39,072 nucleotides of DNA from Nostoc sp. CHAB 5836 (GTDB taxonomy: Bacteria; Cyanobacteriota; Cyanobacteriia; Cyanobacteriales; Nostocaceae), in NCBI RefSeq assembly GCF_020829445.1, contig NZ_JAIVFV010000057.1:1-39072 (forward strand), written 5' to 3'. Shown in pieces: positions 17,573 through 25,914 of this stretch. The notes beneath the pieces are model-generated. The model had not been told where the DNA came from and did no database searches. It saw only the letters and a program-made list of their open reading frames with translations. Positions within the stretch are counted from its first letter, which is position 1, and each line of letters opens with the position of its first letter. Both the position numbers and the translations under genes were made by a program.

Positions 17573-19606
17573 CTACGCTTGCAACACAAAATCTGATGCA
17601 ACCAGAGTTGTAGCACCAGTTAGAACCGCAAAGGGACCACCGATGCCAAAACCAGCGACGCTACCATTGGAGTTGTAGAACAACTGCCCAGTTACAGGGT
17701 TGTAAACAATCACAGCAGTGCTGGCTGCCCCTAAAGACGTGGCTTCAAAATTACTAGCATTACTAAAACCGGTTCCGACAGCAGAAGTAATTGCACTAAA
17801 GGTAGTCTTATCCAGTACAATTTTGTCACCTTGGGACTGTTTGAAATCAGAGATGGTATCTAAACCAATAGCAGAACTGTCAAAGCGAGCATTGGTATCG
17901 TAAAGGAATCTGTCAGCACCGATGCCACCGATAAGGGTATCATTGCCAGCACCGCCGATGAGAATATCATTGCCAGCACCGCCTTGGAGCAGGTCGTTGC
18001 CAGCTTTACCGTCGATGGTGTCATTGCCAGCTTTGCCGTCGATGATATCCTTGTTAATTGTGCCTGGGAGAGTGTCTGCACGGGGAGTTCCTGTCACTTC
18101 AGGAGTGCCGCCGATATTCGTCCCGCCAAATAACACATAGCTCTGCCCAGAACCTGAGCCGTTGGGGTCGGCACCGGGTGCCCCAATAATCAGGTCGTCG
18201 AAGCGATCGCTGTTGATATCTCCGGCACTGCTGACAGAATAGCCTGATAAGTCATTCCCTGCGATGCCGTTGATGGTGAAGCCGTTAGCGCCGTTGAGGG
18301 TGGAGAGGTTGAGAGTAGAGCTAAAGCCTGTGTTGCCAAACACCACGTAGCTTTGCCCTGAACCTGAGCCATTGGGGCCGGCACCATAAGCCCCGATAAT
18401 CAGGTCAGCGATGCCGTCGTCGTTGACATCTCCGGCACTGCTGACAGAAGAGCCTGATTCGACATTCGCTGCGATGCCGTTGATGGTGAAGCCGTTATAG
18501 CCGTTGAGGCTAGAGAGGTTGAGAGTGGCGCTAAAGCCTGTGTTCTTGCCAAACACCACGTAGCTCTGCCCAGAAGAAGAGTACCCGTTGGGGTCGGCAT
18601 AGCGTGCCCCGATAATCAGGTCAGCGATGCCGTCATTGTTGACATCTCCGGCACTGCCAAGAGACCAGCCTGATTCGTCACGCGCTGCGATGCCGTTGAT
18701 GGTGAAGCCGTTAGCGCCGTCGAGGTTATAGAGGTTGAGAGTGGCGTCAAAGCCTGTGCTCTTGCCAAACACCACGTAGCTCTGCCCAGAATCGGTGCCG
18801 TTGGCATCGGCATAGGGTGCCCCGATAATCAGGTCAGCGATGCCGTCATTGTTGACATCTCCGGCACTACTGACAGAATAGCCTGATCTGTCACCCGCCG
18901 CGATGCCGTTGATGGTGAAGCCGTTAGTGCCGTTGAGGTTATAGAGGTTGAGAGTGGCGTCAAAGCCTGTGCTCTTGCCAAACACCACGTAGCTCTGCCC
19001 TGAATATTCGCCGTTGGGGGAGGCATAGGCTGCCCCGATAATCAGGTCAGCGATGCCGTCATTGTTGACATCTCCGGCACTACCAAGAGACCAGCCTGAG
19101 TAGTCAACCGCTGCGATGCCGTTGATGGTGAAGCCGTTAGTGCCATCGAGGTTATAGAGGTTGAGAGTGGCGTCAAAGCCGTTGCTCTTGCCAAACACCA
19201 CGTAGCTCTGCCCTGAATATAAGCCGTTGGGGGAGGCATAGGGTGCCCCGATAATCAGGTCAGCGATGCCGTCATTGTTGACATCTCCGGCACTACCAAG
19301 AGACCAGCCTGAGTAGTCAACCGCTGCGATGCCGTTGATGGTGAAGCCGTTAGTGCCGTTGAGGTTAGAGAGGTTGAGAGTGGAGCTAAAGCCGTTGCTG
19401 CTGCCAAACACCACGTAGCTCTGCCCAGAATCTGTGCCGTTGGGGTCGGCAAGTCTTGCCCCGATAATCAAGTCGTCGAAGCCGTCATTGTTGACATCTC
19501 CGGCACTGCTGACAGAATAGCCTAAGTAGTCACCCGCTGCGATGCCGTTGATGGTGAAGCCGTTAGCGCCGTCGAGGTTAGAGAGATTAAATGATGAAAT
19601 AACCAC
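17573..19606 (-). CDS. Secreted FG-GAP beta-propeller with RTX calcium-binding C-terminus (paralogue 2)
   Basis: 677 aa, with the same seven FG-GAP repeats, RTX block (GKAGNDTIDGKAGNDLLQGG) and C-terminal tail as its neighbour. The two proteins are nearly identical at the first repeat and over the last roughly 170 residues, but differ inside the repeats. Three repeats here read GSAGDVNNDG where the neighbour has SSAGDVNNDG. The start codon is GTG (19606) and the preceding AGGAT is weaker than the AGGAG of the downstream copy, so expression may be lower. The 57-bp gap to the next gene contains an ACGCGATTAATCGCGT palindrome that could end or attenuate the transcript. Confidence 0.87.
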   Translation of the reverse strand: MVISSFNLSNLDGANGFTINGIAAGDYLGYSVSSAGDVNNDGFDDLIIGARLADPNGTDSGQSYVVFGSSNGFSSTLNLSNLNGTNGFTINGIAAVDYSGWSLGSAGDVNNDGIADLIIGAPYASPNGLYSGQSYVVFGKSNGFDATLNLYNLDGTNGFTINGIAAVDYSGWSLGSAGDVNNDGIADLIIGAAYASPNGEYSGQSYVVFGKSTGFDATLNLYNLNGTNGFTINGIAAGDRSGYSVSSAGDVNNDGIADLIIGAPYADANGTDSGQSYVVFGKSTGFDATLNLYNLDGANGFTINGIAARDESGWSLGSAGDVNNDGIADLIIGARYADPNGYSSSGQSYVVFGKNTGFSATLNLSSLNGYNGFTINGIAANVESGSSVSSAGDVNDDGIADLIIGAYGAGPNGSGSGQSYVVFGNTGFSSTLNLSTLNGANGFTINGIAGNDLSGYSVSSAGDINSDRFDDLIIGAPGADPNGSGSGQSYVLFGGTNIGGTPEVTGTPRADTLPGTINKDIIDGKAGNDTIDGKAGNDLLQGGAGNDILIGGAGNDTLIGGIGADRFLYDTNARFDSSAIGLDTISDFKQSQGDKIVLDKTTFSAITSAVGTGFSNASNFEATSLGAASTAVIVYNPVTGQLFYNSNGSVAGFGIGGPFAVLTGATTLVASDFVLQA

Positions 19607-19715
19607 GATTTTATCCTATGTTTATAGTAATTGAGGAAGTCGAGAGCCTTGGTAAATGGAATTGGCGGCTACGCAAACTCTTTAGGCTTGCGCCGACTAA
19701 CAAATTAAAGTTTTG

Positions 19716-19761
19716 AAACCTGCGTTCCTTTAGCGTCTCGTAGGGAAGGAAAGGCAGGTTT
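19716..19761. repeat. Hairpin repeat
   Basis: The arms AAACCTGCGTTCCTTT and AAGGAAAGGCAGGTTT form a near-perfect 16-bp stem. Flanking GGCGGCTACGCAAAC (about 19665) and GTTTGTGCAG (19762) look like outer arms related to the 20072-20312 family. Confidence 0.45.
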
Positions 19762-20071
19762 TGTTTGTGCAGATATGGTTTCTAGCCGCGCATTTACAGC
19801 ACTCGTAATTCGTAATTAGGAAATTTAATCACGAGTTACAAAGCTTAAAATTACGAATTGTATTGATAGCGATCTTTTGGTGTCACCTAGTCAACTGATT
19901 TGACTTTGTAAACAAAAATTACTTTGATAACCGTTAAACCACCTAAATATTCTGATGAATATCTAAAATTGTCAATAAACTGGGCGTTATTGTGGTAAAA
20001 TTACGTTTAATTTTAGTATGTTGAGAAACAAAAACCCAACATTTGCGCCTTTGTTGGCTAAAGCCTTGGCG
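19762..20071. other. Gene-free stretch between the FG-GAP genes and pcyA
   Basis: No gene seen. Contains partly complementary CGTAATTCGTAATT and AATTACGAATTG segments (about 19805-19860) and otherwise AT-rich sequence. Confidence 0.4.
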
Positions 20072-20312
20072 ACTGGAAGTCGCGGCTACACAGACAAAAC
20101 CCACCTCCGTGGGTTAAAAACCTTTGATTTTCCTTAGTCCACGGAGGTGGACGAAAGTTTGTGTAGTAGCGAATTCTATTCGCCTATTACTGGAAGTCGC
20201 GGCTACACAGACAAAACCCACCTCCGTGGGTTAAAAACCCTTGATTTCCTCTTAGTCCACGGAGGTGGACGAAAGTTTGTATAGCCGCGATTTCTAATCG
20301 CTAGGGCTAGGT
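20072..20312. repeat. Two tandem inverted-repeat units upstream of pcyA
   Basis: Two units of about 117-124 bp in direct tandem (20072-20188 and 20189-20312). Each begins ACTGGAAGTCGCGGCTACAC, carries CCCACCTCCGTGGG and then TCCACGGAGGTGGA, and ends with GTTTGT.TAG followed by a GCGA...TCGC pair. Each unit therefore folds back on itself around AACCTTTGATT-type spacers. A half unit is at 15131-15184. Confidence 0.7.
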
Positions 20313-20395
20313 GCAAGATGTGAGCTAACCACTTATCTGTTGAAACGGCACGACAAGTTGTAGACTGGCCACTAGATCGCATTCCCAACTAGAAT

Positions 20396-21133
20396 ATGTC
20401 ATTTACTTCTATGCCCTCGCTGCGTGAGCAACAACATCCCCTAATTCGTCAGCTAGCTGATTGTATTGAGGCAGCTTGGCATCAGCACCTTGATCTATCA
20501 CCCTACCATTTGCCTGATGAGTTGGGGTATGTGGAAGGTAGATTAGAAGGCGAAAAACTGACGATTGAAAACCGTTGCTATCAAACCCCCCAGTTTCGGA
20601 AAATGCATTTGGAACTGGCAAAAATCGGCAATATGCTGGATATTCTGCACTGCGTCATGTTTCCGCGTCCAGAATACAACCTGCCGATGTTCGGTTGCGA
20701 TTTAGTTGGGGGTAGAGGGCAAATTAGTGCAGCGATCGCAGACCTTTCTCCGATTCAAGTAGAACGTACTTTACCAGAATCTTATACTTCTGCACTCACA
20801 CAGCTAACAGTGGTTAACTTTTCCCAACCCCGTGAATTACCTGAATGGGGAAATATTTTTTCGGATTTTTGCATCTTTGTCCGCCCCAGTTCTGCTGAAG
20901 AAGAAACAATGTTTCTTTCGCGAGTGCGAGACTTTTTAGACATCCATTGCACCCAAGCGATCGCCTCACATCCTGTTTCAGTTGAACAAGTCACGCAAAA
21001 TCTTGCCGGACAACACAACTACTGCACCAAACAGCAGCAAAACGATAAAACCCGCCGCGTCCTAGAAAAAGCCTTTGGCACAGCTTGGGCAGAACATTAC
21101 ATGACTACAGTTTTATTCGATCTCCCAAATTAG
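20396..21133 (+). CDS. pcyA: Phycocyanobilin:ferredoxin oxidoreductase
   Basis: 245 aa, normal length. PcyA reduces biliverdin IXalpha by four electrons to phycocyanobilin, the chromophore of phycobilisomes and cyanobacterial phytochromes. Conserved residues are all present with an offset of three from the Synechocystis numbering: MHLELAKIG gives H71 and E73 (H74, E76), LHCVMFPR gives H85 (H88), and GCDLVGG gives D102 (D105). The N-terminus ([20 protein letters not shown]) and C-terminus ([20 protein letters not shown]) are family-like. The gene stands alone, with tandem palindromic repeats upstream and a convergent toxin gene downstream. No strong Shine-Dalgarno is seen. Confidence 0.96.
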   Translation: MSFTSMPSLREQQHPLIRQLADCIEAAWHQHLDLSPYHLPDELGYVEGRLEGEKLTIENRCYQTPQFRKMHLELAKIGNMLDILHCVMFPRPEYNLPMFGCDLVGGRGQISAAIADLSPIQVERTLPESYTSALTQLTVVNFSQPRELPEWGNIFSDFCIFVRPSSAEEETMFLSRVRDFLDIHCTQAIASHPVSVEQVTQNLAGQHNYCTKQQQNDKTRRVLEKAFGTAWAEHYMTTVLFDLPN

Positions 21134-21177
21134 GCTTAAGTCGTGTCAATTTTGTGGATCGAGGACAGCATATCCCT

Positions 21178-21558
21178 TTATGCATCTGAATTATCGGCTA
21201 TTTGAATTTCTTGCTCATATTGCGCGATTGCTTCTTCAATTGTTTCATTACTAACATCTGAAATATCGGATTTTGAATAAATTGTAGTGAGTATAATTCC
21301 TTGATCAGTTTTCAGATAATAAATGACTCGATAGCCTCCACTTTTTCCTTTTTGAATGTTGCTATTTTTAAGACGAACTTTGAAAACCTGATATTTAACT
21401 CCAGCGATTCTATCACCGAGAATTTCACCTGCTTGAAGTTGCTCGATTAAGGGTTGGAGATCGGTACGAATTGAACGATAGCGTTTGGCAAGTTCTCGAA
21501 GATCCCTTTTAAAACGAGGTGTAAGAGCGATCTGGATTGACGATGGTTCACTCTGCAT
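21178..21558 (-). CDS. RelE/ParE-type toxin
   Basis: 126 aa from the ATG at 21558 (a TTG one codon earlier is possible). The family pattern is clear: IALTPRFKRDLRELAKRYRS, then LQPLIEQLQAGEILGDRIAG, VFKVRLKNSN, GKSGGYRVIYYLKTD and ILTTIYSKSDISD. RelE/ParE toxins are small ribonuclease or gyrase-directed folds held inactive by an antitoxin. The conserved RVIYYL strand and the K/R-rich sheet are intact, so the toxin looks functional. It overlaps the upstream antitoxin by 11 bp, typical of a co-translated pair. The C-terminal acidic extension (EQEIQIADNSDA) goes slightly past the core. Confidence 0.85.
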   Translation of the reverse strand: MQSEPSSIQIALTPRFKRDLRELAKRYRSIRTDLQPLIEQLQAGEILGDRIAGVKYQVFKVRLKNSNIQKGKSGGYRVIYYLKTDQGIILTTIYSKSDISDVSNETIEEAIAQYEQEIQIADNSDA

Positions 21559-21793
21559 CAATGCCTGACCACATTTCTGAGAGGGGAATAGTTTGTCCGG
21601 TTAAAGCCTCGTGTAAACCTTGGCGAATACCTTCTATAACAACTTCTGTAGGTGTTTCATCAGGATCGGTTTCGTCATCTTCGGAAAGTAAGACGATAAC
21701 ACGAACGCGCTGTGGTTTGATGAATCCCAGTGATTTATCGAGCGTAAGTTGTCCACTCTCATTAATTGTCGCTGTGGTTTCAATTGCATTCGT
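21548..21793 (-). CDS. Antitoxin partner of the RelE-type toxin, no standard start codon
   Basis: The minus-strand frame upstream of the toxin encodes NAIETTATINESGQLTLDKS, LGFIKPQRVRVIVLLSEDDE, TDPDETPTEVVIEGIRQGLH and EALTGQTIPLSEMWSGIDAE. It has an AbrB-like beta N-terminus, then an acidic linker and a helix, as in cyanobacterial antitoxins next to RelE toxins. The natural start would be ATG-AAT-GCA, but the sequence here is ACG-AAT-GCA (ACG at 21791-21793). The frame has a TAA seven codons upstream and no ATG, GTG or TTG before residue 4, where ATT occurs. Either translation starts at ACG/ATT or the antitoxin is poorly made. About 81 residues if counted from ACG. Confidence 0.65.
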   Translation of the reverse strand, partial: TNAIETTATINESGQLTLDKSLGFIKPQRVRVIVLLSEDDETDPDETPTEVVIEGIRQGLHEALTGQTIPLSEMWSGIDAE

Positions 21794-21839
21794 GGATAAT
21801 GTATAGTGTTGTTAAATATCGAGTCAATTCAACCTACTT

Positions 21840-22022
21840 CTAGTCTAGTGCAGCTATCCCGCCTTCATGCGGCAATTCCAGATTCACTGCATACCATTTC
21901 CCTCTGCTAGTTGAGCGGGTGCTGGTTGATTTCCCTGGTTCGGGCTTCTCCAAGTTATCTTTTGCTTCTTTAATGCTAGGGGATTCACCTTTGCTTGGTT
22001 TGCGAGACTCACAGTTCTCCAT
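21840..22022 (-). CDS. Small hypothetical protein (60 aa)
   Basis: Starts MENCESRKPSKGESPSIKEA and ends GKWYAVNLELPHEGGIAALD. The composition is polar and basic in the middle (STSTRSTSRGKW). I do not recognise a family. It may be a real small gene or the 3' fragment of a larger lost gene. A small hairpin (GTTACG-CGTAAC, 22034-22051) lies just upstream of the ATG. Confidence 0.3.
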   Translation of the reverse strand: MENCESRKPSKGESPSIKEAKDNLEKPEPGKSTSTRSTSRGKWYAVNLELPHEGGIAALD

Positions 22023-22377
22023 CTGTAAGCTCTGTTACGTTTTCGCGTAACGGATAAATGTAGAATTCATTCAACGAGAGTTTAATGGAGTCCAAAAAAA
22101 GCAGCAGCCAGAAAAGTAAGGTCTTTGAAGCGAATATCACAAAATGGTTTGTTGTCTTGGTAGATGCAAGTAACTAGAGACAGCTCACTCTTTGACCAGA
22201 AAGTTAAGGAAACTCTGATGTTAGAAATACTCAAGTTGACAGATATTTTTTAGTCAGCTAATCGTTGATTCACTTAAGGGAGACTAATTTTTGTAGCAAG
22301 ATTGTGTTCAACAAAGGCAACAGTCTGTTTTTGATGTTTCTTTTCAATTTTGTGACTAACTATAGCCGTAATGAATG
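22023..22377. other. Gene-free stretch
   Basis: No coding feature seen. AT-rich sequence between the 60-aa frame and family A copy 6. Confidence 0.4.
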
Positions 22378-22508
22378 TAAGTAGAGCGACGCAAATAAAG
22401 CTAACTGGCTAAGGCTGTCATTTTTCACTTGTCCTTCGTCATTTGTAAGGGTTTAAGGTGTATTTACGTTTCGTAACATAGTTTGATTTATTCTTGCCGA
22501 CTTACTTA
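22378..22508. mobile_element. Family A short element, copy 6
   Basis: Forward orientation, second subfamily (ends TAAGTAGAGCGACGCAAAT and ATTCTTGCCGACTTACTTA). Intact TTACGTTTCGTAA palindrome. It contains the uninterrupted sequence GTAAGGGTTTAAGGTGTATT, which is the empty site for the insertion seen in the compound copy at 26663-27253. Confidence 0.85.
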
Positions 22509-22545
22509 GCAGTATAGCACCGCATCATACCAATTTAGGATTTTG

Positions 22546-22575
22546 TGTAGAGACACGATATATCGCGTCTCTACA
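22546..22575. repeat. TGTAGAGACRCGATA hairpin
   Basis: TGTAGAGACACGATA is followed directly by TATCGCGTCTCTACA, a 30-bp dyad with one mismatch. This is a common cyanobacterial intergenic hairpin. Confidence 0.55.
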
Positions 22576-22663
22576 TCTAGATTTATACTGCTTGTAAATT
22601 CTGCTAACTATCATTGCACTCATGTCTCAATAATACTCAGAGTTATTAAATCAGTGAACACTC

Positions 22664-22815
22664 AACAGTTATCAGTTATCACGGTTTGGTGTCTCTTATT
22701 TGACCACGACACCAAACACACCACTTTTTAGAAGTGGGGGACTCTGACTCCCAATTTACCCTCTTGCTAGTCGAAGGGTTGATTTACAATTTTTAACTGA
22801 TAACTGATAACTGTT
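22664..22815. repeat. AACAGTTATCAGTTATC inverted-repeat unit
   Basis: AACAGTTATCAGTTATC at the left and GATAACTGATAACTGTT at the right are exact inverted copies (17 bp) about 118 bp apart. It is MITE-like in form, without clear flanking duplication. It lies about 120 bp upstream of the devB start and so within its likely promoter region. Confidence 0.6.
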
Positions 22816-22933
22816 TTAAGCCATACCCAGCTTTAAACCACTGTTGTTTGTCTTAAACGACTGGCTGTTGATTAAAAACCCTTTTATTTTTACTTCCACC
22901 AGCACAATTCAGGTAAATAATAGGCAACATACT

Positions 22934-24358
22934 ATGTCAAGGGTGACTGAAAAGCCAAAGCCAAGTGAGCAGCCACTTAATAGTGAACAACCTAAGATTT
23001 GGTGGGGTATCGCTGTAGCTGTGCCAATAGTAATCGCTGCTGGGATATTAGGTACGGCCAAAATTGAGCAGTTAAGAAAACTAACTACATCGGCACCAAT
23101 AATGCCATCTAGCAATAGCATTAGTGCTGTAGGGCGTTTGGAACCGCGAGGCGAAGTTGTTAAATTGTCCGCCCCATCTTCAGGATTAGCACCATCGTCA
23201 CGAATTCAGCAACTTCTGGTGAGAGAGGGTGAACAGGTAAAGCAAGGTCAAATTGTGGCAATTTTGGACAACCGCGATACCCAAATAGCCGGACTACAAG
23301 AAGCAAAAGCGAAAGTCCAAGAAGCCAGTGCCAATTTAGCGCAAGTCAGGGCTGGATCTCCAAGAGATATTCAAGCCCAAAGAGCAGTTATTGCTCGCCT
23401 ACAAGCGCAGTTTGTTGGGGAAAGGGATGCTCAACAAGCAACGATCGCGCGGATTGCAGCTCAGTTAAGTGGGGATAAACTTGTTCAACAAGCAACAGTA
23501 AATCGCCTAGAAGCTGAACTCAGTGGGCAAAGAGATACTCTCAGAGCAACCCTTGCACGTATCCAAGCCGAACAGCGCAATGCCCAAGTAGATGCCGGAC
23601 GTTATGATTTTTTATACAGAGAAGGTGCTATTTCTCAGCAAGAGCGGGACAGGAGACGCTTGAGTGCAGTAACTTCTAATCAACAGGTTGCTGAAAGCCA
23701 AGCTACCTTGAAGCAGACATTAGCAACCCTACGACAGCAACTTGCTGAGGCTAGAGCTAACCAAGTCCAAAATTTAGCAACTTTGCAACAGCAGTTAATC
23801 GAAGCCAAAGTTAACCGTGACAAAACTTTAGCAACTTTGCAAAGACAAATCGATGAAGAAAAGGCCAAACTAAGCAGAATTTTAGATGTTAGTCCTACCG
23901 ATGTGCAAGTAGCCCAAGCCCAAGTTAGTAATGCGATCGCAAATGTCAGAAAAGCTGAAGCAGAACTGAGGTTAAGCTACGTCCAAACACCAATCGCTGG
24001 AGAGATTTTAAAGGTTTACACCAAGTCAGGCGAAGCGATCGGTGCAAATGGCATTGCAGAAATTGGCCAAACCAGCCAAATGTTTGTGATTGCTGAAGTC
24101 GCCGAAGACAGCATTGGTAAAGTCCGTATTGGTCAAAACGCTACTATCACCAGTGACAATGGTGCATTTAGCGGCGAATTAAAGGGAACTGTCACTGAAA
24201 TTGGCAGAAAAATTGGTAAAAAAGATGTACTGAATACAGATCCAGCAGCAGATGTGGACGCCAGAGTTGTAGAAGTTAAAATTGCTCTACCTCCAGAAGA
24301 TAGCCAGAAAGTTTCTGGTTTGACTTACGCCAAAGTTGTTGTGGAAATTAATAATTAA
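22934..24358 (+). CDS. devB: DevB-type membrane fusion protein (HlyD family) of an ABC exporter
   Basis: 474 aa from ATG 22934 (MSRVTEKPKPSEQPLNSEQP). An upstream in-frame ATG at 22844 would add 30 residues with no family character. One membrane segment (IWWGIAVAVPIVIAAGILG) is near the N-terminus, followed by VGRLEPRGEVVKLSAP, a lipoyl-type half (LLVREGEQVKQGQIVAILDN), a long coiled-coil region rich in A/Q/R/L and the second half (LSYVQTPIAGEILKVYTKSG). The family links an inner-membrane ABC transporter to a TolC-like outer channel. DevBCA of Anabaena exports glycolipid for the heterocyst envelope. Several devBCA paralogues exist in such genomes, so the exact substrate is not proven. devC and devA follow. 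Confidence 0.9.
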   Translation: MSRVTEKPKPSEQPLNSEQPKIWWGIAVAVPIVIAAGILGTAKIEQLRKLTTSAPIMPSSNSISAVGRLEPRGEVVKLSAPSSGLAPSSRIQQLLVREGEQVKQGQIVAILDNRDTQIAGLQEAKAKVQEASANLAQVRAGSPRDIQAQRAVIARLQAQFVGERDAQQATIARIAAQLSGDKLVQQATVNRLEAELSGQRDTLRATLARIQAEQRNAQVDAGRYDFLYREGAISQQERDRRRLSAVTSNQQVAESQATLKQTLATLRQQLAEARANQVQNLATLQQQLIEAKVNRDKTLATLQRQIDEEKAKLSRILDVSPTDVQVAQAQVSNAIANVRKAEAELRLSYVQTPIAGEILKVYTKSGEAIGANGIAEIGQTSQMFVIAEVAEDSIGKVRIGQNATITSDNGAFSGELKGTVTEIGRKIGKKDVLNTDPAADVDARVVEVKIALPPEDSQKVSGLTYAKVVVEINN

Positions 24359-24402
24359 TAATTAATGACGAATTACGAATTATTTTAACTGTACTTATAT
24401 GC

Positions 24403-24508
24403 CAATACACTTGGGTTAAGCATTTCCTCCTTCTCTCTTCTCTCTGTGTTCTCTGCGCCTCTGTGGTTCGTAAAAAAAAGAGTTTCAGCCCTTAAGTGAA
24501 CCCTATTG
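24403..24508. mobile_element. Family B short element, copy 2, between devB and devC
   Basis: 106 bp, ends CAATACACTTGGGTTAAG and GAACCCTATTG. It is flanked by exact 10-bp direct repeats ACTTATATGC at 24393-24402 and 24509-24518. The right end contains a GTG (24496) in frame with devC. Confidence 0.88.
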
Positions 24509-24525
24509 ACTTATATGCCTATAAT

Positions 24526-25680
24526 ATGAATCAAAAAATACCTCTGTCTTGGCTACAACTGACAAGAGAAAAAACTCGCCTAGCTGTGGCTTTAGCCGGA
24601 ATTGCTTTTGCTGATATTTTAATGTTCATGCAACTCGGTTTCCGAGATGCTTTATATTATAGTAACGTTCGATTTCATAGCAGCCTACAGGGCGAGATTG
24701 TTTTAATCAATAGTCAATCTAGCGCTGTTCTGGCCATGAGGAGCTTTTCTCAAAGACGGTTATATAAAGCTTTAGAGTTACCCACAGTCCAATCAGTACA
24801 TCCGATATATTTAGACTTTACAATCTGGAAAAATCCTGTAACAGGTCGTCCTCGGAGTATCCTGATATTTGGAATTAACCCAGAAACTAACCTACTTAAC
24901 TTACCTGGAGTTGAGGAAAATTTAGATAAACTTAAACTACCTGATGTCGTTCTATTTGACCGTTCTTCTAGAGTAGAGTATGGCCCAATTGCTGCGAATT
25001 ATGACCAAGGAAAAACTGTAACAGCAGAAGTGCGAAGGCGGCGAATTAAAGTAGAAGGACTATTTACATTAGGTGCATCATTTGGTGCAGATGGTAATTT
25101 AATTACGAGTGATCTTAATTTTTTACGCATATTCACCAATCGTCAAAAAGGATTAATTGATATTGGGCTAATTAGATTAAAACCGGGAGCAGATGCTCAA
25201 GTTGTTGCCCAAGAATTACGCAAGTATTTACCTAATGAGGTAAATGTTTTAACTAAACAAGAATTTATTGATTTTGAGCGTAATTATTGGGCAAATAGTA
25301 CAGCTATTGGGTTTATTTTCACATTAGGGACTGTCATGGGTTTCATTGTCGGAACTGTGATTGTTTATCAAATCCTTTATACAGAAGTTGCAGATCACTT
25401 AGCTGAATACGCTACTCTCAAGGCAATAGGCTATACACAAAACTATTTGTTGACAGTAATTCTTCAAGAGGCTTTGTTGTTAGCAGTTTTAGGATATTTA
25501 CCGGGAATTGTTTTTGCTTTATTTATGTACAAAAGTGCTAGAGAAGCAACCCTTTTACCAGTTTTTATGAGTGTTGATCGTGCAGTAATGGTGTTGATTT
25601 TGACTATGCTAATGTGTATTATTTCCGGTGCGATCGCAGTCCGAAAATTACGTTCTGCCGACCCAGCAGATATATTTTAA
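24526..25680 (+). CDS. devC: DevC-type ABC exporter permease (MacB/FtsX-like)
   Basis: 384 aa from ATG 24526 (MNQKIPLSWLQLTREKTRLA). A GTG at 24496 is in frame but lies inside the inserted family B element and would add ten residues read from element and duplicated target, so it is rejected. A first membrane segment (LAVALAGIAFADILMFMQLG) is followed by a periplasmic domain, then three membrane segments (AIGFIFTLGTVMGFIVGTVI; LTVILQEALLLAVLGYLPGI; AVMVLILTMLMCIISGAIAV), as in DevC. The C-terminal RKLRSADPADIF is typical. It pairs with DevA and DevB to form the exporter. The gap to devA carries a family A element. Confidence 0.93.
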   Translation: MNQKIPLSWLQLTREKTRLAVALAGIAFADILMFMQLGFRDALYYSNVRFHSSLQGEIVLINSQSSAVLAMRSFSQRRLYKALELPTVQSVHPIYLDFTIWKNPVTGRPRSILIFGINPETNLLNLPGVEENLDKLKLPDVVLFDRSSRVEYGPIAANYDQGKTVTAEVRRRRIKVEGLFTLGASFGADGNLITSDLNFLRIFTNRQKGLIDIGLIRLKPGADAQVVAQELRKYLPNEVNVLTKQEFIDFERNYWANSTAIGFIFTLGTVMGFIVGTVIVYQILYTEVADHLAEYATLKAIGYTQNYLLTVILQEALLLAVLGYLPGIVFALFMYKSAREATLLPVFMSVDRAVMVLILTMLMCIISGAIAVRKLRSADPADIF

Positions 25681-25735
25681 CTAGTTAAAATATATCTGAT
25701 TTGTAACTCTATTTTCAATCAATAAATATTAGTGA

Positions 25736-25866
25736 TAAGTAAGTTGGCGCGAAAAAACCTAAATATGTTACGAAACGTAAATAGGCTTAAAACCCTTGTA
25801 AATGACGAAGGACAAATGACAAATGACAGCCTTAGCCAGTTAGCTTTAATTGTGCCTACCTACTTA
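25736..25866. mobile_element. Family A short element, copy 7 (reverse), between devC and devA
   Basis: Ends TAAGTAAGTTGGCGCGAAAA and TGTGCCTACCTACTTA, with an intact TTACGAAACGTAA palindrome. It occupies most of the 234-bp gap between devC and devA, so an RNA of the operon would contain its stem-loops. Confidence 0.85.
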
Positions 25867-25914
25867 GTTCCTACAGTTCTCCCTGGAAAACACTAACTTA
25901 TAGGTAACAATTTC

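Noticed and set aside
15775..19452. Many 60-100 residue open frames in other frames of the FG-GAP genes
   Set aside because: They recur at the 213-bp repeat period and are by-products of repeated codons.
24496..24525. GTG start for devC adding ten residues
   Set aside because: These codons lie in the end of an inserted family B element and its duplicated target; ATG 24526 starts the family-like sequence.
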